Below, piece by piece: positions 6,794 through 14,431 of a stretch of DNA of 64,000 nt. Below the pieces are notes generated by a model, which was given only the letters and a program-made list of their open reading frames with translations, searched no databases and was not told where the DNA came from. Location: NCBI RefSeq assembly GCF_000718305.1, contig NZ_JOFQ01000002.1:372001-436000 (forward strand), in the 5' to 3' direction. The translations under genes and the position numbers were made by a program. The stretch is from Streptomyces niger (GTDB taxonomy: Bacteria > Actinomycetota > Actinomycetes > Streptomycetales > Streptomycetaceae). Numbering within the stretch: position 1 is the stretch's first letter; every line of letters starts with the position of its first letter.

Positions 6794-8199
6794 CCGAACG
6801 CGGCCCGCTTCTTGAGCCGGCGCTGCACCGCACGGGCCTGCCTGGCGACCCGGCGGACCGTGGGATTGCGCGGGATGAACGCGAGCTGGACCGGGACTCC
6901 GCCGGGCAGCGCGAGCGCGGTGAGCCGGCGGCGCTTGAAGTAGCGCCAGGTCGAGTCGTCCAGGTGGGCCGAGAGGTAACGCTCGGCCGCCGGGCGCAGG
7001 TCCGGGTAGATCTGGTGCTGCATCGCGTACCCGACCGCCTTGACCAGGCCGGTCAGCTCGCGCGCCACCGCGCCCTCGGTGGGCGGCGTCCAGCGGGCCA
7101 CCGCGGACGCGTCGGTCAGCGGCGGCAGCAGCGCGTCGACGATCGTGACCGGGACGCGGTTGCTGTTCTGGTACGGCGCCAGCCGCTCCAGCAGCAGGTC
7201 CGTGCCGATCCGGGCCGCGGGCAGGCCGTAGAACGCGGTGGCGGTCAGCAGCGCGGTGGAGAAGCAGCCGACGACCAGCGCGGGCTTCATGCGCTGGTAC
7301 AGCACCTCGGCGAGGAGCGGCGTGTCCACCACGGTCAGCTCGGCACCCAGCCGCTCCGCCTCCGCCTCCAGCACCCGCGACCAGCGCGCGGGCGCGGTCG
7401 GGTGCGGCTTGAAGACGACCCGGCGGTGGCCCAGGTCCACGGCCCCGCGCAACATCTGGACGTGCAGCTCCTCCTCTTCCTCGGGGGTGAGGATGGAGAG
7501 CGCGGAGAGGTACTGGCCCAGCAGCAGCGCGCCGCCCTCGGCCGGCACGGACACCGTCTCCGTGTGCCGCCCCGCCTCCTCGGCCAGCTCCGCCAGCACC
7601 GCGAGGAACGGCTCGGTCGGCACGGTCTCGGCGGGCACCCCGAACTCGGTGAGGAGGAGGGGCTTCAGGCCGGGGACGAGGTCCAGGTGGAGCAGGCGGC
7701 GGATGCGGGTGCCGACCAGCGGGTCGAGCTTGGAGCGGGTCGGCCCGTAGCTCATCAGGCCGTCCGCGTAGACCTCGACGGGCGCGCCCTGGAAGATCTG
7801 GCACAGCGCGAGGGCCGGGTTGACCTGGATGGATTCGACGAACAGCTCGACCGGCGCGTCATCGAGGCCCCAGAGCAGCCGGAGGTGGCGCTCCCACAGG
7901 GGGGCGTCGTCGGTGCGCGGGGACCAGCCGCCGGGGTGGAACGGAGAGATCGTCTCGTTCCAGGACCGCACCTCGTCGAACCGCCCCCGCAGCCGTTCGA
8001 AGCCCGGCATCGCGTCCAGCGCCGGAGTGGTCTCGGGAATGGCGGCATTGTTGCTGACCAGCAGAATGCGGCGGCCGGCCGGCTCGAATCGGTCGGCGTC
8101 CAGCGCCGCGGCCAGGGTCGCGGCGCCGTACAGGGTGGACGCGAAGAAGATCTGCGTACGCGGCCCGGCGGACCGTGTGGAGAATCCGGCGGCGGACAT
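6790..8199 (-). CDS. Alpha-2,8-polysialyltransferase-family glycosyltransferase
   Basis: 469 residues of GT-B type. Motifs common to bacterial sialyl- and polysialyltransferases are present in order: TQIFFASTLYGAATL at the N-terminus, an acidic-Asp-Gly element in EVYADGLMSYGPTR (about residue 145), the HP motif in VVFKPHPTAP (about 265), and a Ser/Thr motif in VVGCFSTALLTATA (about 310) that would bind the CMP phosphate. It is expected to transfer a nonulosonic acid from its CMP form to a wall or membrane-linked acceptor in the cytoplasm. It shares one base with the GT2 stop upstream and 4 bp with the acyltransferase downstream. The monosaccharide may be Kdn rather than sialic acid, as no NeuC epimerase is present in the window. 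Confidence 0.85.
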   Translation of the reverse strand: MSAAGFSTRSAGPRTQIFFASTLYGAATLAAALDADRFEPAGRRILLVSNNAAIPETTPALDAMPGFERLRGRFDEVRSWNETISPFHPGGWSPRTDDAPLWERHLRLLWGLDDAPVELFVESIQVNPALALCQIFQGAPVEVYADGLMSYGPTRSKLDPLVGTRIRRLLHLDLVPGLKPLLLTEFGVPAETVPTEPFLAVLAELAEEAGRHTETVSVPAEGGALLLGQYLSALSILTPEEEEELHVQMLRGAVDLGHRRVVFKPHPTAPARWSRVLEAEAERLGAELTVVDTPLLAEVLYQRMKPALVVGCFSTALLTATAFYGLPAARIGTDLLLERLAPYQNSNRVPVTIVDALLPPLTDASAVARWTPPTEGAVARELTGLVKAVGYAMQHQIYPDLRPAAERYLSAHLDDSTWRYFKRRRLTALALPGGVPVQLAFIPRNPTVRRVARQARAVQRRLKKRAAFG

Positions 8200-9176
8200 C
8201 AGGCGGCCACCTCCACCGGGACCGGCTTGCGGCGCAGCCGACGCAGCCGGGAAGCGCGCTGTACATCCATGGAATCCAGAGCTTCCTTCAATACGTCCTG
8301 CGGCATTCGCTTCAATGCCGCGGCACTCATCGAACGCAATTTACGGGCCACCGGCGGTTCGAAACGTTCGATGGAACCGAGGTGGTGGGAAATGATGGCG
8401 CAATACGTCCGGACCGCCTTCGGCAGCAGTGCCGCCGCGTCCCGGTCCTTCGCCGTCTCCTCGATGACCTGGTCGAATGCCCGGATGAAGTCCAGCTGGC
8501 GGACGTCACCGATCTGGGTCAGGGACGAGGCCACCCCGCGGCGGTAGAACACGCCCAGCATGCCGAGCACCGCCATGGACTTCGCCTCGCGGTGCAGCCG
8601 CCAGATCCAGGGGCGGTCCTCCGCGGTACGCAGCCCGTGCCGGAAGTGCAGCACCCCGTCGTCCAGCAGCCGCCGGTGGTACATCCCGGCCCAGGCGAAG
8701 GCGTAGTCCACCGAGGTGGAGCGGTCGGCGGGCAGGATCAAATCGCGCGGGTCCAGGACGACGCCGCGCCGGCCGTGCGGCACCCGGTGCACGGAGCGGG
8801 CCCGCGCGGTGCACTGCACGTGGTCGGTGCGGACGAAGTCGCAGCCCAGCTCCTCGATCGCGCCGAGGAGCTCCTGGTAGTAGCCGGGGGCGAGCCAGTC
8901 GTCCCCGTCCAGGAAGGCGATGTATTCACCGCGGGCCGCGTCCAGGCCGGTGTTGCGGGCGGTGGCCAGGCCGCCGTTCTGCTCGTGCCGCAGCAGCCGC
9001 GCGCCCGGCAGTTCGCGTTCGGCGCGCTCCAGAATCTGCGGCGTCTCGTCGCGCGAGCAGTCGTCGACGAGGAGGAATTCGAAGTCGTCCCGCGCGTTGG
9101 CCGCGAGACTTCTCAGGGTGTCGGGCGCGTATGTCTGCACGTTGTAGAACGGCACGATGACGGAGAGCTTAACCAC
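8199..9176 (-). CDS. Family 2 glycosyltransferase (GT-A)
   Basis: 325 residues. The N-terminal GT-A domain shows KLSVIVPFYNVQTY, FLLVDDCSRDET (nucleotide-sugar Asp), ATARNTGLDAARGEYIAFLD and GDDW (the DxD-like metal site), and a later EDRPWIW that is the likely catalytic-base region. The substrate is unknown. As first gene of the leftward operon it may build the linkage unit or side chain on which the polysialyltransferase-like enzyme acts. The GTG at 9176 opens the family domain directly, and a shared 187-bp intergenic region separates it from the rightward operon. Confidence 0.92.
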   Translation of the reverse strand: MVKLSVIVPFYNVQTYAPDTLRSLAANARDDFEFLLVDDCSRDETPQILERAERELPGARLLRHEQNGGLATARNTGLDAARGEYIAFLDGDDWLAPGYYQELLGAIEELGCDFVRTDHVQCTARARSVHRVPHGRRGVVLDPRDLILPADRSTSVDYAFAWAGMYHRRLLDDGVLHFRHGLRTAEDRPWIWRLHREAKSMAVLGMLGVFYRRGVASSLTQIGDVRQLDFIRAFDQVIEETAKDRDAAALLPKAVRTYCAIISHHLGSIERFEPPVARKLRSMSAAALKRMPQDVLKEALDSMDVQRASRLRRLRRKPVPVEVAA

Positions 9177-9363
9177 TCACGTGACGTTAGGTGCGGCTCC
9201 GGCATTCGTCTTTACCGCCCGCGTACGTCAAGGTGAACGAAGAATGGCGGAATGGTTAACCACCCTTTCCGGCCTGCCGGTTCGCCGTTCGTCGATGTGC
9301 TGTTAACCCTTTGTTGCGCCTCAGTTGGCCCACGAATCGAAATGCCTTCCTAGCGTCTTCGAC
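9177..9363. promoter_or_regulatory. Divergent promoter region of the nonulosonic-acid locus
   Basis: This region drives both glycan operons. It contains the palindrome GGTTAACC (9254-9261) and a second GTTAACC (9302-9308), 47 bp apart, each followed within a few bases by CCCTTT or CCTTT. TAGCGT (9351-9356) lies 7 nt before the GTG of the rightward operon and is a plausible -10 for a leaderless transcript. A regulator binding the repeated GTTAACC would control both operons; none is encoded next to it. Confidence 0.45.
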
Positions 9364-10683
9364 GTGCCATCACGTACACCTTCCACGCCGCGGGTCGCGG
9401 TCCTCGCCGATTCGGACACCCGGTGGAAGTGGGGCGCCCTCACGGCGCACCGCCTCCAGCCCGGCTGCCGGCTCGACGGCTTCCTGCTCCGCGGCCGCGC
9501 CACGCCCACCGTCCGGCAGCTCGACGAGGTCGGGGCCCGGGCGGACGCGCTGCGCGAGATCCGCGGGGTCGACTTCGTGCGGTCCGTCGACCGTACCGCC
9601 TACGACGTGGTGCTGCTGTCCTGCGTGGGCGGCGCGGTGCAGGCGATGCTGCACGGCCTGGCCCGCGCCTGGGAGGGCAGCGGCCGCCGTCCCGTGGTCG
9701 TCACCGGCTACGTCGGCGTGGTCTACGAGAAGCTCGCCGACGGGCTGCTGCTGCGGCACGGCGCCGACGTGGTGCTCGCCAACTCGCGGCACGACGCGGA
9801 CCGCTTTCGCGCGGTCTACCGAGGCGTGCACGCCGACGACCGCAGCGTCGTGGAGTGCGCGCTGCCCTTCCTCGGCGGGGCCCCGCACGACCGCACGGAC
9901 GAGGTGCGCACCGTCGTCTTCGCCGTCCAGCCCTCCGTGCCGGACAACCGGAACGACCGCGCCTACCTGCTGCGCCGCGCCGTCGAGCACGCCCGCCGCC
10001 ACCCGGGCCGCGAGGTGCTCATCAAGCTCCGCAGCAAGCCGGGCGAGCACACCACGCACATCGAGGAACTGCCGTACCAGAAGCTCGCGGCGAAGGTCCC
10101 CGGCGGGCTGCCCGCCAACTGCCGCCTGGTCTACGGGAACATGGGCGAGGTCCTGGACCGCACCGACCTGATGGTCACGGTCTCCTCGACCGCCGCGCTG
10201 GAGTCCCTGCACCGCGGCGTCCCCACCGCCGTCCTCACCGACCTCGGCATCCGCGAGGCCCTCGGCAACCATCACTTCCTCGGCTCCGGCTGCCTGGCCT
10301 CCTGGGACGAGCTGGACGCCGGGTACCTGCCCGAGCCCGACCCGGAGTGGGTCGCCGCGCAGGGCGTGTGCGCCGAAGGGTCGTACGAGAAGGCCTTCGA
10401 CGCGGCCCGTGCCCGCGTCACCGAGCTGCTGGACGCCGACACGCTGCCGCCGCTCGCCCCGTACTACACACCCCGCACGGCCCCCGGCTACCTGCCCGGC
10501 ATCCTCGCCCGGCACGGCCTGGACCCCCAGGGCGACCCGCTGCCCGGCTACGAGGCCGAGGCCGCCGGGCCGACCGGACTGCGCCGGGTGGCCCGCGACA
10601 CCGTCCGCGAGGCGGCCCGCGGCGCCTACCGGCACGGCGTGCAGCGCGTCGCCCCCGCCATCCGCCGCTGGGGCCAGCTGTGA
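9364..10683 (+). CDS. Putative GT-B glycosyltransferase of the nonulosonic-acid cluster
   Basis: 439 residues with no textbook domain, but with features shared by polysialyltransferase-like GT-B enzymes: a Rossmann-like start PRVAVLADSDTRWKWG, a mid-protein basic strand EVLIKLRSKPGEH, and a Ser-Ser motif VTVSSTAALES about residue 280, which resembles the CMP-binding serine motif. I recall such proteins from Streptomyces wall-polymer loci annotated as DUF6716 putative glycosyltransferases. It is first in the rightward operon, 35 bp before the CMP-sugar synthase. GTG 9364 is chosen because TAGCGT ends 7 nt upstream; TTG 9325 is the only in-frame upstream option. It probably transfers the activated sugar or a linker unit. 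Confidence 0.65.
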   Translation: MPSRTPSTPRVAVLADSDTRWKWGALTAHRLQPGCRLDGFLLRGRATPTVRQLDEVGARADALREIRGVDFVRSVDRTAYDVVLLSCVGGAVQAMLHGLARAWEGSGRRPVVVTGYVGVVYEKLADGLLLRHGADVVLANSRHDADRFRAVYRGVHADDRSVVECALPFLGGAPHDRTDEVRTVVFAVQPSVPDNRNDRAYLLRRAVEHARRHPGREVLIKLRSKPGEHTTHIEELPYQKLAAKVPGGLPANCRLVYGNMGEVLDRTDLMVTVSSTAALESLHRGVPTAVLTDLGIREALGNHHFLGSGCLASWDELDAGYLPEPDPEWVAAQGVCAEGSYEKAFDAARARVTELLDADTLPPLAPYYTPRTAPGYLPGILARHGLDPQGDPLPGYEAEAAGPTGLRRVARDTVREAARGAYRHGVQRVAPAIRRWGQL

Positions 10684-10718
10684 CCTCCCCCTCGACCGGC
10701 CTCCGGAAGGAGCCTGAC

Positions 10719-11996
10719 ATGCCGCCGACCGACCGGCCCACTGTCATCGCCGTCATCCCCGCCAGAGGCGGATCCAAGGGCGTCCCCGCCAAGAACCTCG
10801 CCGCCGTCGGCGGCGTGCCCCTGGTGGCCCGCGCGGTGCGCGAGTGCCTGGCGGCCCGCCTGATCACCGACGTGGTGGTCTCCACCGACGACGACGCGAT
10901 CGCCGCCGCGGCCCGCGGCGCCGGCGCGGTGATCGTCCGCCGGCCCACCGCGATCGCCGGCGACACCGCCACCAGCGAGGCTGCCGTCCTGCACGCCATG
11001 GACGCCTACGAGACCGAGCACGGCACCGCCGTCGACGCGGTCCTCCTCGTCCAGTGCACCAGCCCCTTCATCGTCCGCGAGGACATCGACGGGGTGGCGG
11101 CGGCGGTCGTCGAGCAGGGCGCCGACTCGGCCCTGACCGTCGCCCCCTTCCACGGCTTCGTCTGGCGCGACGCCGCCGACGACGCCTCCTCGGGCATCGG
11201 CGCGGACCGCGACGCGCGCACCGCCGACGGTCCGGACGCCCCGGTGGCCACCGTCGCCACGACCGAGGGCGGCTACGGCGTCAACCACGACAAATCCTTC
11301 CGGCCGCGCCGCCAGGACCGGCCCCAGGACCTCCTGGAGACCGGCGCCGCCTACGCCATGGACGCGGCCGGCTTCCGCACCGCGAACCACCGGTTCTTCG
11401 GCCGTACCGAGCTGGTGCGCACCGACCCGGCCCGCGTGCTGGAGGTCGACGACCCGCACGACCTGGCCCGCGCCCGCGCCCTCGCGCCCCTCCTCGACGC
11501 CCCGCGGCCCGGGGCGCTGCCCACCGTGGACGACGTGGACGCGGTCGTACTCGACTTCGACGGCACCCAGACCGACGACCGGGTGCTGATCGACGCCGAC
11601 GGACGGGAGATCGTCGCCGTGCACCGCGGCGACGGCCTGGGCATCGGCGCCCTGCGCAAGTCGGGGCAGCTGAAGATGCTCATCCTGTCCACGGAACAGA
11701 ACCCGGTCGTCGCCGCGCGGGCCCGGAAACTGCAGATCCCGGTCCTGCACGGCATCGACCGCAAGGACCTCGCCCTCAAGCAGTGGTGCGAGGACCAGGG
11801 CATCGCGCCCGAGCGCGTGCTCTACGTCGGCAACGACGCCAACGACCTCCCGTGCTTCGGCCTCGTCGGCTGGCCCGTGGCGGTCGCCAACGCCCACGAC
11901 GTCGTACGCGGCGCAGCCCGCGCCGTCACCTCGACTCCCGGGGGCAGCGGGGCGATCCGCGAGATCGCCTCCTGGCTCCTCGGCCCGTCTCTCTGA
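10719..11996 (+). CDS. neuA: CMP-nonulosonic acid synthetase fused to HAD phosphatase
   Basis: 425 residues in two domains. Residues 1-260 form the NeuA/KdsB cytidylyltransferase: VIAVIPARGGSKGVPAKNLA (CTP-binding loop), VVVSTDDDAIA, QCTSPF, and GAAYAMDAAGF. Residues about 275-420 form a KdsC-like HAD domain with DFDGTQTDD (nucleophile and acid Asp), LSTEQNPVV, and GNDANDLPCF (motif IV). The first half activates a nine-carbon sugar acid with CTP. The second half probably dephosphorylates the 9-phosphate made by the NeuB partner, as in bacterial Kdn pathways and vertebrate CMAS-like fusions. AAGGAG precedes the ATG at a good distance. It sits in operon with neuB and two transferase-like genes. 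Confidence 0.9.
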   Translation: MPPTDRPTVIAVIPARGGSKGVPAKNLAAVGGVPLVARAVRECLAARLITDVVVSTDDDAIAAAARGAGAVIVRRPTAIAGDTATSEAAVLHAMDAYETEHGTAVDAVLLVQCTSPFIVREDIDGVAAAVVEQGADSALTVAPFHGFVWRDAADDASSGIGADRDARTADGPDAPVATVATTEGGYGVNHDKSFRPRRQDRPQDLLETGAAYAMDAAGFRTANHRFFGRTELVRTDPARVLEVDDPHDLARARALAPLLDAPRPGALPTVDDVDAVVLDFDGTQTDDRVLIDADGREIVAVHRGDGLGIGALRKSGQLKMLILSTEQNPVVAARARKLQIPVLHGIDRKDLALKQWCEDQGIAPERVLYVGNDANDLPCFGLVGWPVAVANAHDVVRGAARAVTSTPGGSGAIREIASWLLGPSL

Positions 11997-12058
11997 GGCA
12001 CCCCGTCCCGGAACCCACCCGGACACACCCGCCGGACCCCTCCGGAACAACCGTCCCC

Positions 12059-12073
12059 GTCTCTGCGAGAGAC
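12059..12073. other. Small hairpin before neuB
   Basis: GTCTCT and AGAGAC pair across a 3-nt loop, 26 bp before the neuB ATG in the 103-bp neuA-neuB gap. It may be a processing or stability element in the polycistronic mRNA. Confidence 0.35.
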
Positions 12074-12099
12074 ACCCGACAACGAAGGAACTCTCCGTC

Positions 12100-13032
12100 A
12101 TGACCAGCAACAACCGCCTCCGCACCCTCGGCAACCGGATCGCCGGGCCCGGCCACCCCGTGTACGTCACCGGTGAGATCGGCATCAACCACAACGGAGA
12201 CCTGGAGAACGCCTTCGCGCTCATCGACGCCGCCGCCGACGCCGGCTGCGACGCGGTGAAGTTCCAGAAGCGCACCCCCGAGATCTGCACCCCGCGCGAC
12301 CAGTGGGACATCGAGCGCGACACCCCCTGGGGCCGGATGACCTACATCGACTACCGCCACCGCGTGGAGTTCGACGAGGACGGCTACCGCGCCATCGACG
12401 ACTACTGCAAGAAGCGCAACATCCAGTGGTTCGCCTCCCCGTGGGACGTGGAGTCCGTCGCCTTCCTGGAGAAGTTCGACGTGCCCTGCTACAAGGTGGC
12501 CTCCGCCTCGCTGACCGACGACGAGCTGCTGAAGGCCATGCGCGCCACCGGCCGCACGGTCATCCTCTCCACCGGCATGTCCACCCCGAAGCAGATCCGC
12601 CACGCGGTCGAGGTCCTGGGCAGCGACAACATCCTGCTCTGCCACGCCACCAGCACCTACCCGGCCAAGGCCGAGGAGCTGAACCTGCGGATGATCAACA
12701 CCCTGCAGGACGAGTACCCGAACGTCCCGATCGGCTACTCCGGCCACGAGACCGGCCTGCAGACCACCCTCGCCGCCGTCGCCCTCGGCGCCACCTTCGT
12801 CGAGCGCCACATCACCCTCGACCGCGCCATGTGGGGCTCGGACCAGGCCGCCTCCGTCGAGCCGCAGGGCCTGACCCGGCTGGTCCGCGACATCCGCACC
12901 ATCGAGGAGTCCCTCGGTGACGGCGTCAAGAAGGTCTACGAGAGCGAGCTCGGCCCGATGAAGAAGCTCCGCCGCGTCGCGGGCGTCGTCGCCGAGGCCG
13001 AGGCCGCCGACCGCGAGCCGGTCTCGGTCTGA
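12100..13032 (+). CDS. neuB: NeuB-type nonulosonic acid synthase, without SAF domain
   Basis: 310 residues covering the NeuB TIM barrel. Signature segments are TGEIGINHNGDLENAF (PEP-binding strand), DAVKFQKRTP, WFASPWDVESV, CYKVASASLTDDELL, STGMST, CHATSTYPA, GYSGHETG and ERHITLDRAMWGSDQAAS. It condenses PEP with a mannose- or ManNAc-derived six-carbon sugar. Most NeuB proteins are about 345 residues with a C-terminal antifreeze-like SAF domain; here the protein stops soon after the barrel and that domain is missing. With the HAD domain on the partner NeuA and no NeuC epimerase nearby, a phosphorylated Kdn pathway (mannose-6-phosphate plus PEP) is the better guess. AAGGAA precedes the ATG. 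Confidence 0.92.
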   Translation: MTSNNRLRTLGNRIAGPGHPVYVTGEIGINHNGDLENAFALIDAAADAGCDAVKFQKRTPEICTPRDQWDIERDTPWGRMTYIDYRHRVEFDEDGYRAIDDYCKKRNIQWFASPWDVESVAFLEKFDVPCYKVASASLTDDELLKAMRATGRTVILSTGMSTPKQIRHAVEVLGSDNILLCHATSTYPAKAEELNLRMINTLQDEYPNVPIGYSGHETGLQTTLAAVALGATFVERHITLDRAMWGSDQAASVEPQGLTRLVRDIRTIEESLGDGVKKVYESELGPMKKLRRVAGVVAEAEAADREPVSV

Positions 13033-13052
13033 ACAGAAAGCGCGACGACACC

Positions 13053-14246
13053 GTGAGCGCAGCAGACGGGGCCCGGGGCCCTGTCCCCGAGGCCGGGCGT
13101 GGGGGCCCGGCCCAGGAGGCGGCGGCACGCCCTGACTCCCGCAGGGCCGCCCGCCGCACGCGGAGGGGGGAGCCCCGGCAGCACTCGGACGCCACCGGGG
13201 CCACCCTCGCCTTCGTCGAGAGCCCCGTGCAGCTGCTCAACGTCCTGGAATGGGCGCACCTGCACCAGGCCGTACAGGCCGGCCGGCTCACGGTCGTCGT
13301 GCTCTCCCCGCACGACCCGATGACCCGCGGCCAGCTGCGCCGGATGGCGGAGCTGGCGCGGGACGAGGGATGGACGGTCCGCTGGGAGGAGGCGCGCGGC
13401 GGCGCGGCCGCCCCCCTGCGGACCATCGGGGGCCTCACCCCGCTGCTGCGCCGCGCCCGCCGCATCGTCATCGGCGACCCGTTCTCGCGCTACGTCCAGC
13501 TCCTGCTGACCCTCACCCGGGCGCGGGACCTGGTCGTCGTCGACGACGGCACCGCCACCATGGAGTTCATCTCCCAGCTCGCGCGCGGCGAGCAGCTGGT
13601 GCGCTGGCACCGTAGCGGCGGCAGCCGGAGCCCGCGCGACCTGGTCTTCGCGCCGTTCTCCGCGGCCGCGCGCCGCCGGCTGACGCCCGTACCCGACAGC
13701 GACCGCCGTACCGTCGGTGTCTTCTCCTCGATGCCCGTCGAGCCGCCGCCGGGCGTGCCGGTCACCGCCAACGAGTTCGCCTGGACCCGGGCCCGCTTCG
13801 GCCCGCCCCGGCTCACCCGCGGCACCGACATCGTGGGCACCTCCCTGGTCGAGACCGGCGTCGTCGACCCGGACCACTACCTCGCCGCCGTCCGCGCCCT
13901 GGCCCGTACGCACGGCGCCACCCGCTACTTCGCGCACCGAAGAGAGAGCGCCGAGAAGCTGCACGCGCTGGCCGCCGCCACCGGCCTGGAGATCGTCCGG
14001 CCCGACCTGCCGCTCGAACTGATCGCCCGGCGCGGACCCATAGGACGGACGATCCTCAGCTTCCCGTCCACCGTGGTGCACACCCTGCCGCTCGCGCTGG
14101 CCGGCACCGGGGTCAAGGTCGCGGTCTGCGACGTGGACCCGGCCTGGCTCACCACCAAGGCCTCGCCGCGCGCCCAGGGCTTCCTCTCCGGGGTCACCGG
14201 GACCGCCCGTGACGTGCAGCGACTCACCTTCGCCGGGTCCTGCTGA
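13053..14246 (+). CDS. Sialyltransferase-like GT-B protein
   Basis: 397 residues. About 45 disordered, Arg/Ala-rich N-terminal residues precede a two-domain GT-B-like core. Three elements recall GT52/polysialyltransferase-type enzymes: LVVVDDGTATMEF (acidic-D-G motif, about residue 165), ATRYFAHRRES (position of the HP motif), and GRTILSFPSTVVHTLPLAL (Ser/Thr motif, about 345). The opening strand TLAFVESPVQLLNVLEW is also characteristic. It likely uses the CMP-sugar made by the two preceding genes and lies 20 bp after neuB, in the same operon. The actual start may be downstream of GTG 13053, since the leader looks non-conserved. Function is inferred from motifs and neighbourhood. Confidence 0.6.
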   Translation: MSAADGARGPVPEAGRGGPAQEAAARPDSRRAARRTRRGEPRQHSDATGATLAFVESPVQLLNVLEWAHLHQAVQAGRLTVVVLSPHDPMTRGQLRRMAELARDEGWTVRWEEARGGAAAPLRTIGGLTPLLRRARRIVIGDPFSRYVQLLLTLTRARDLVVVDDGTATMEFISQLARGEQLVRWHRSGGSRSPRDLVFAPFSAAARRRLTPVPDSDRRTVGVFSSMPVEPPPGVPVTANEFAWTRARFGPPRLTRGTDIVGTSLVETGVVDPDHYLAAVRALARTHGATRYFAHRRESAEKLHALAAATGLEIVRPDLPLELIARRGPIGRTILSFPSTVVHTLPLALAGTGVKVAVCDVDPAWLTTKASPRAQGFLSGVTGTARDVQRLTFAGSC

Positions 14247-14431
14247 CGGGGCCGGGGGCCAGGGCCGGCCGCACGATCGGGGTTTGGGATTCGCCGGTAC
14301 GTGAAACCCTACGTCATACCCCCTTGATGACCTGTCCATGCGCCGGGCGGCCTAGATTGTCTTCCCCTAACGGGCTGAACTTTTGTTGATCGACGGACAG
14401 TTGCCCCGCTCGGCCCCGTAACCTTCAGCGG

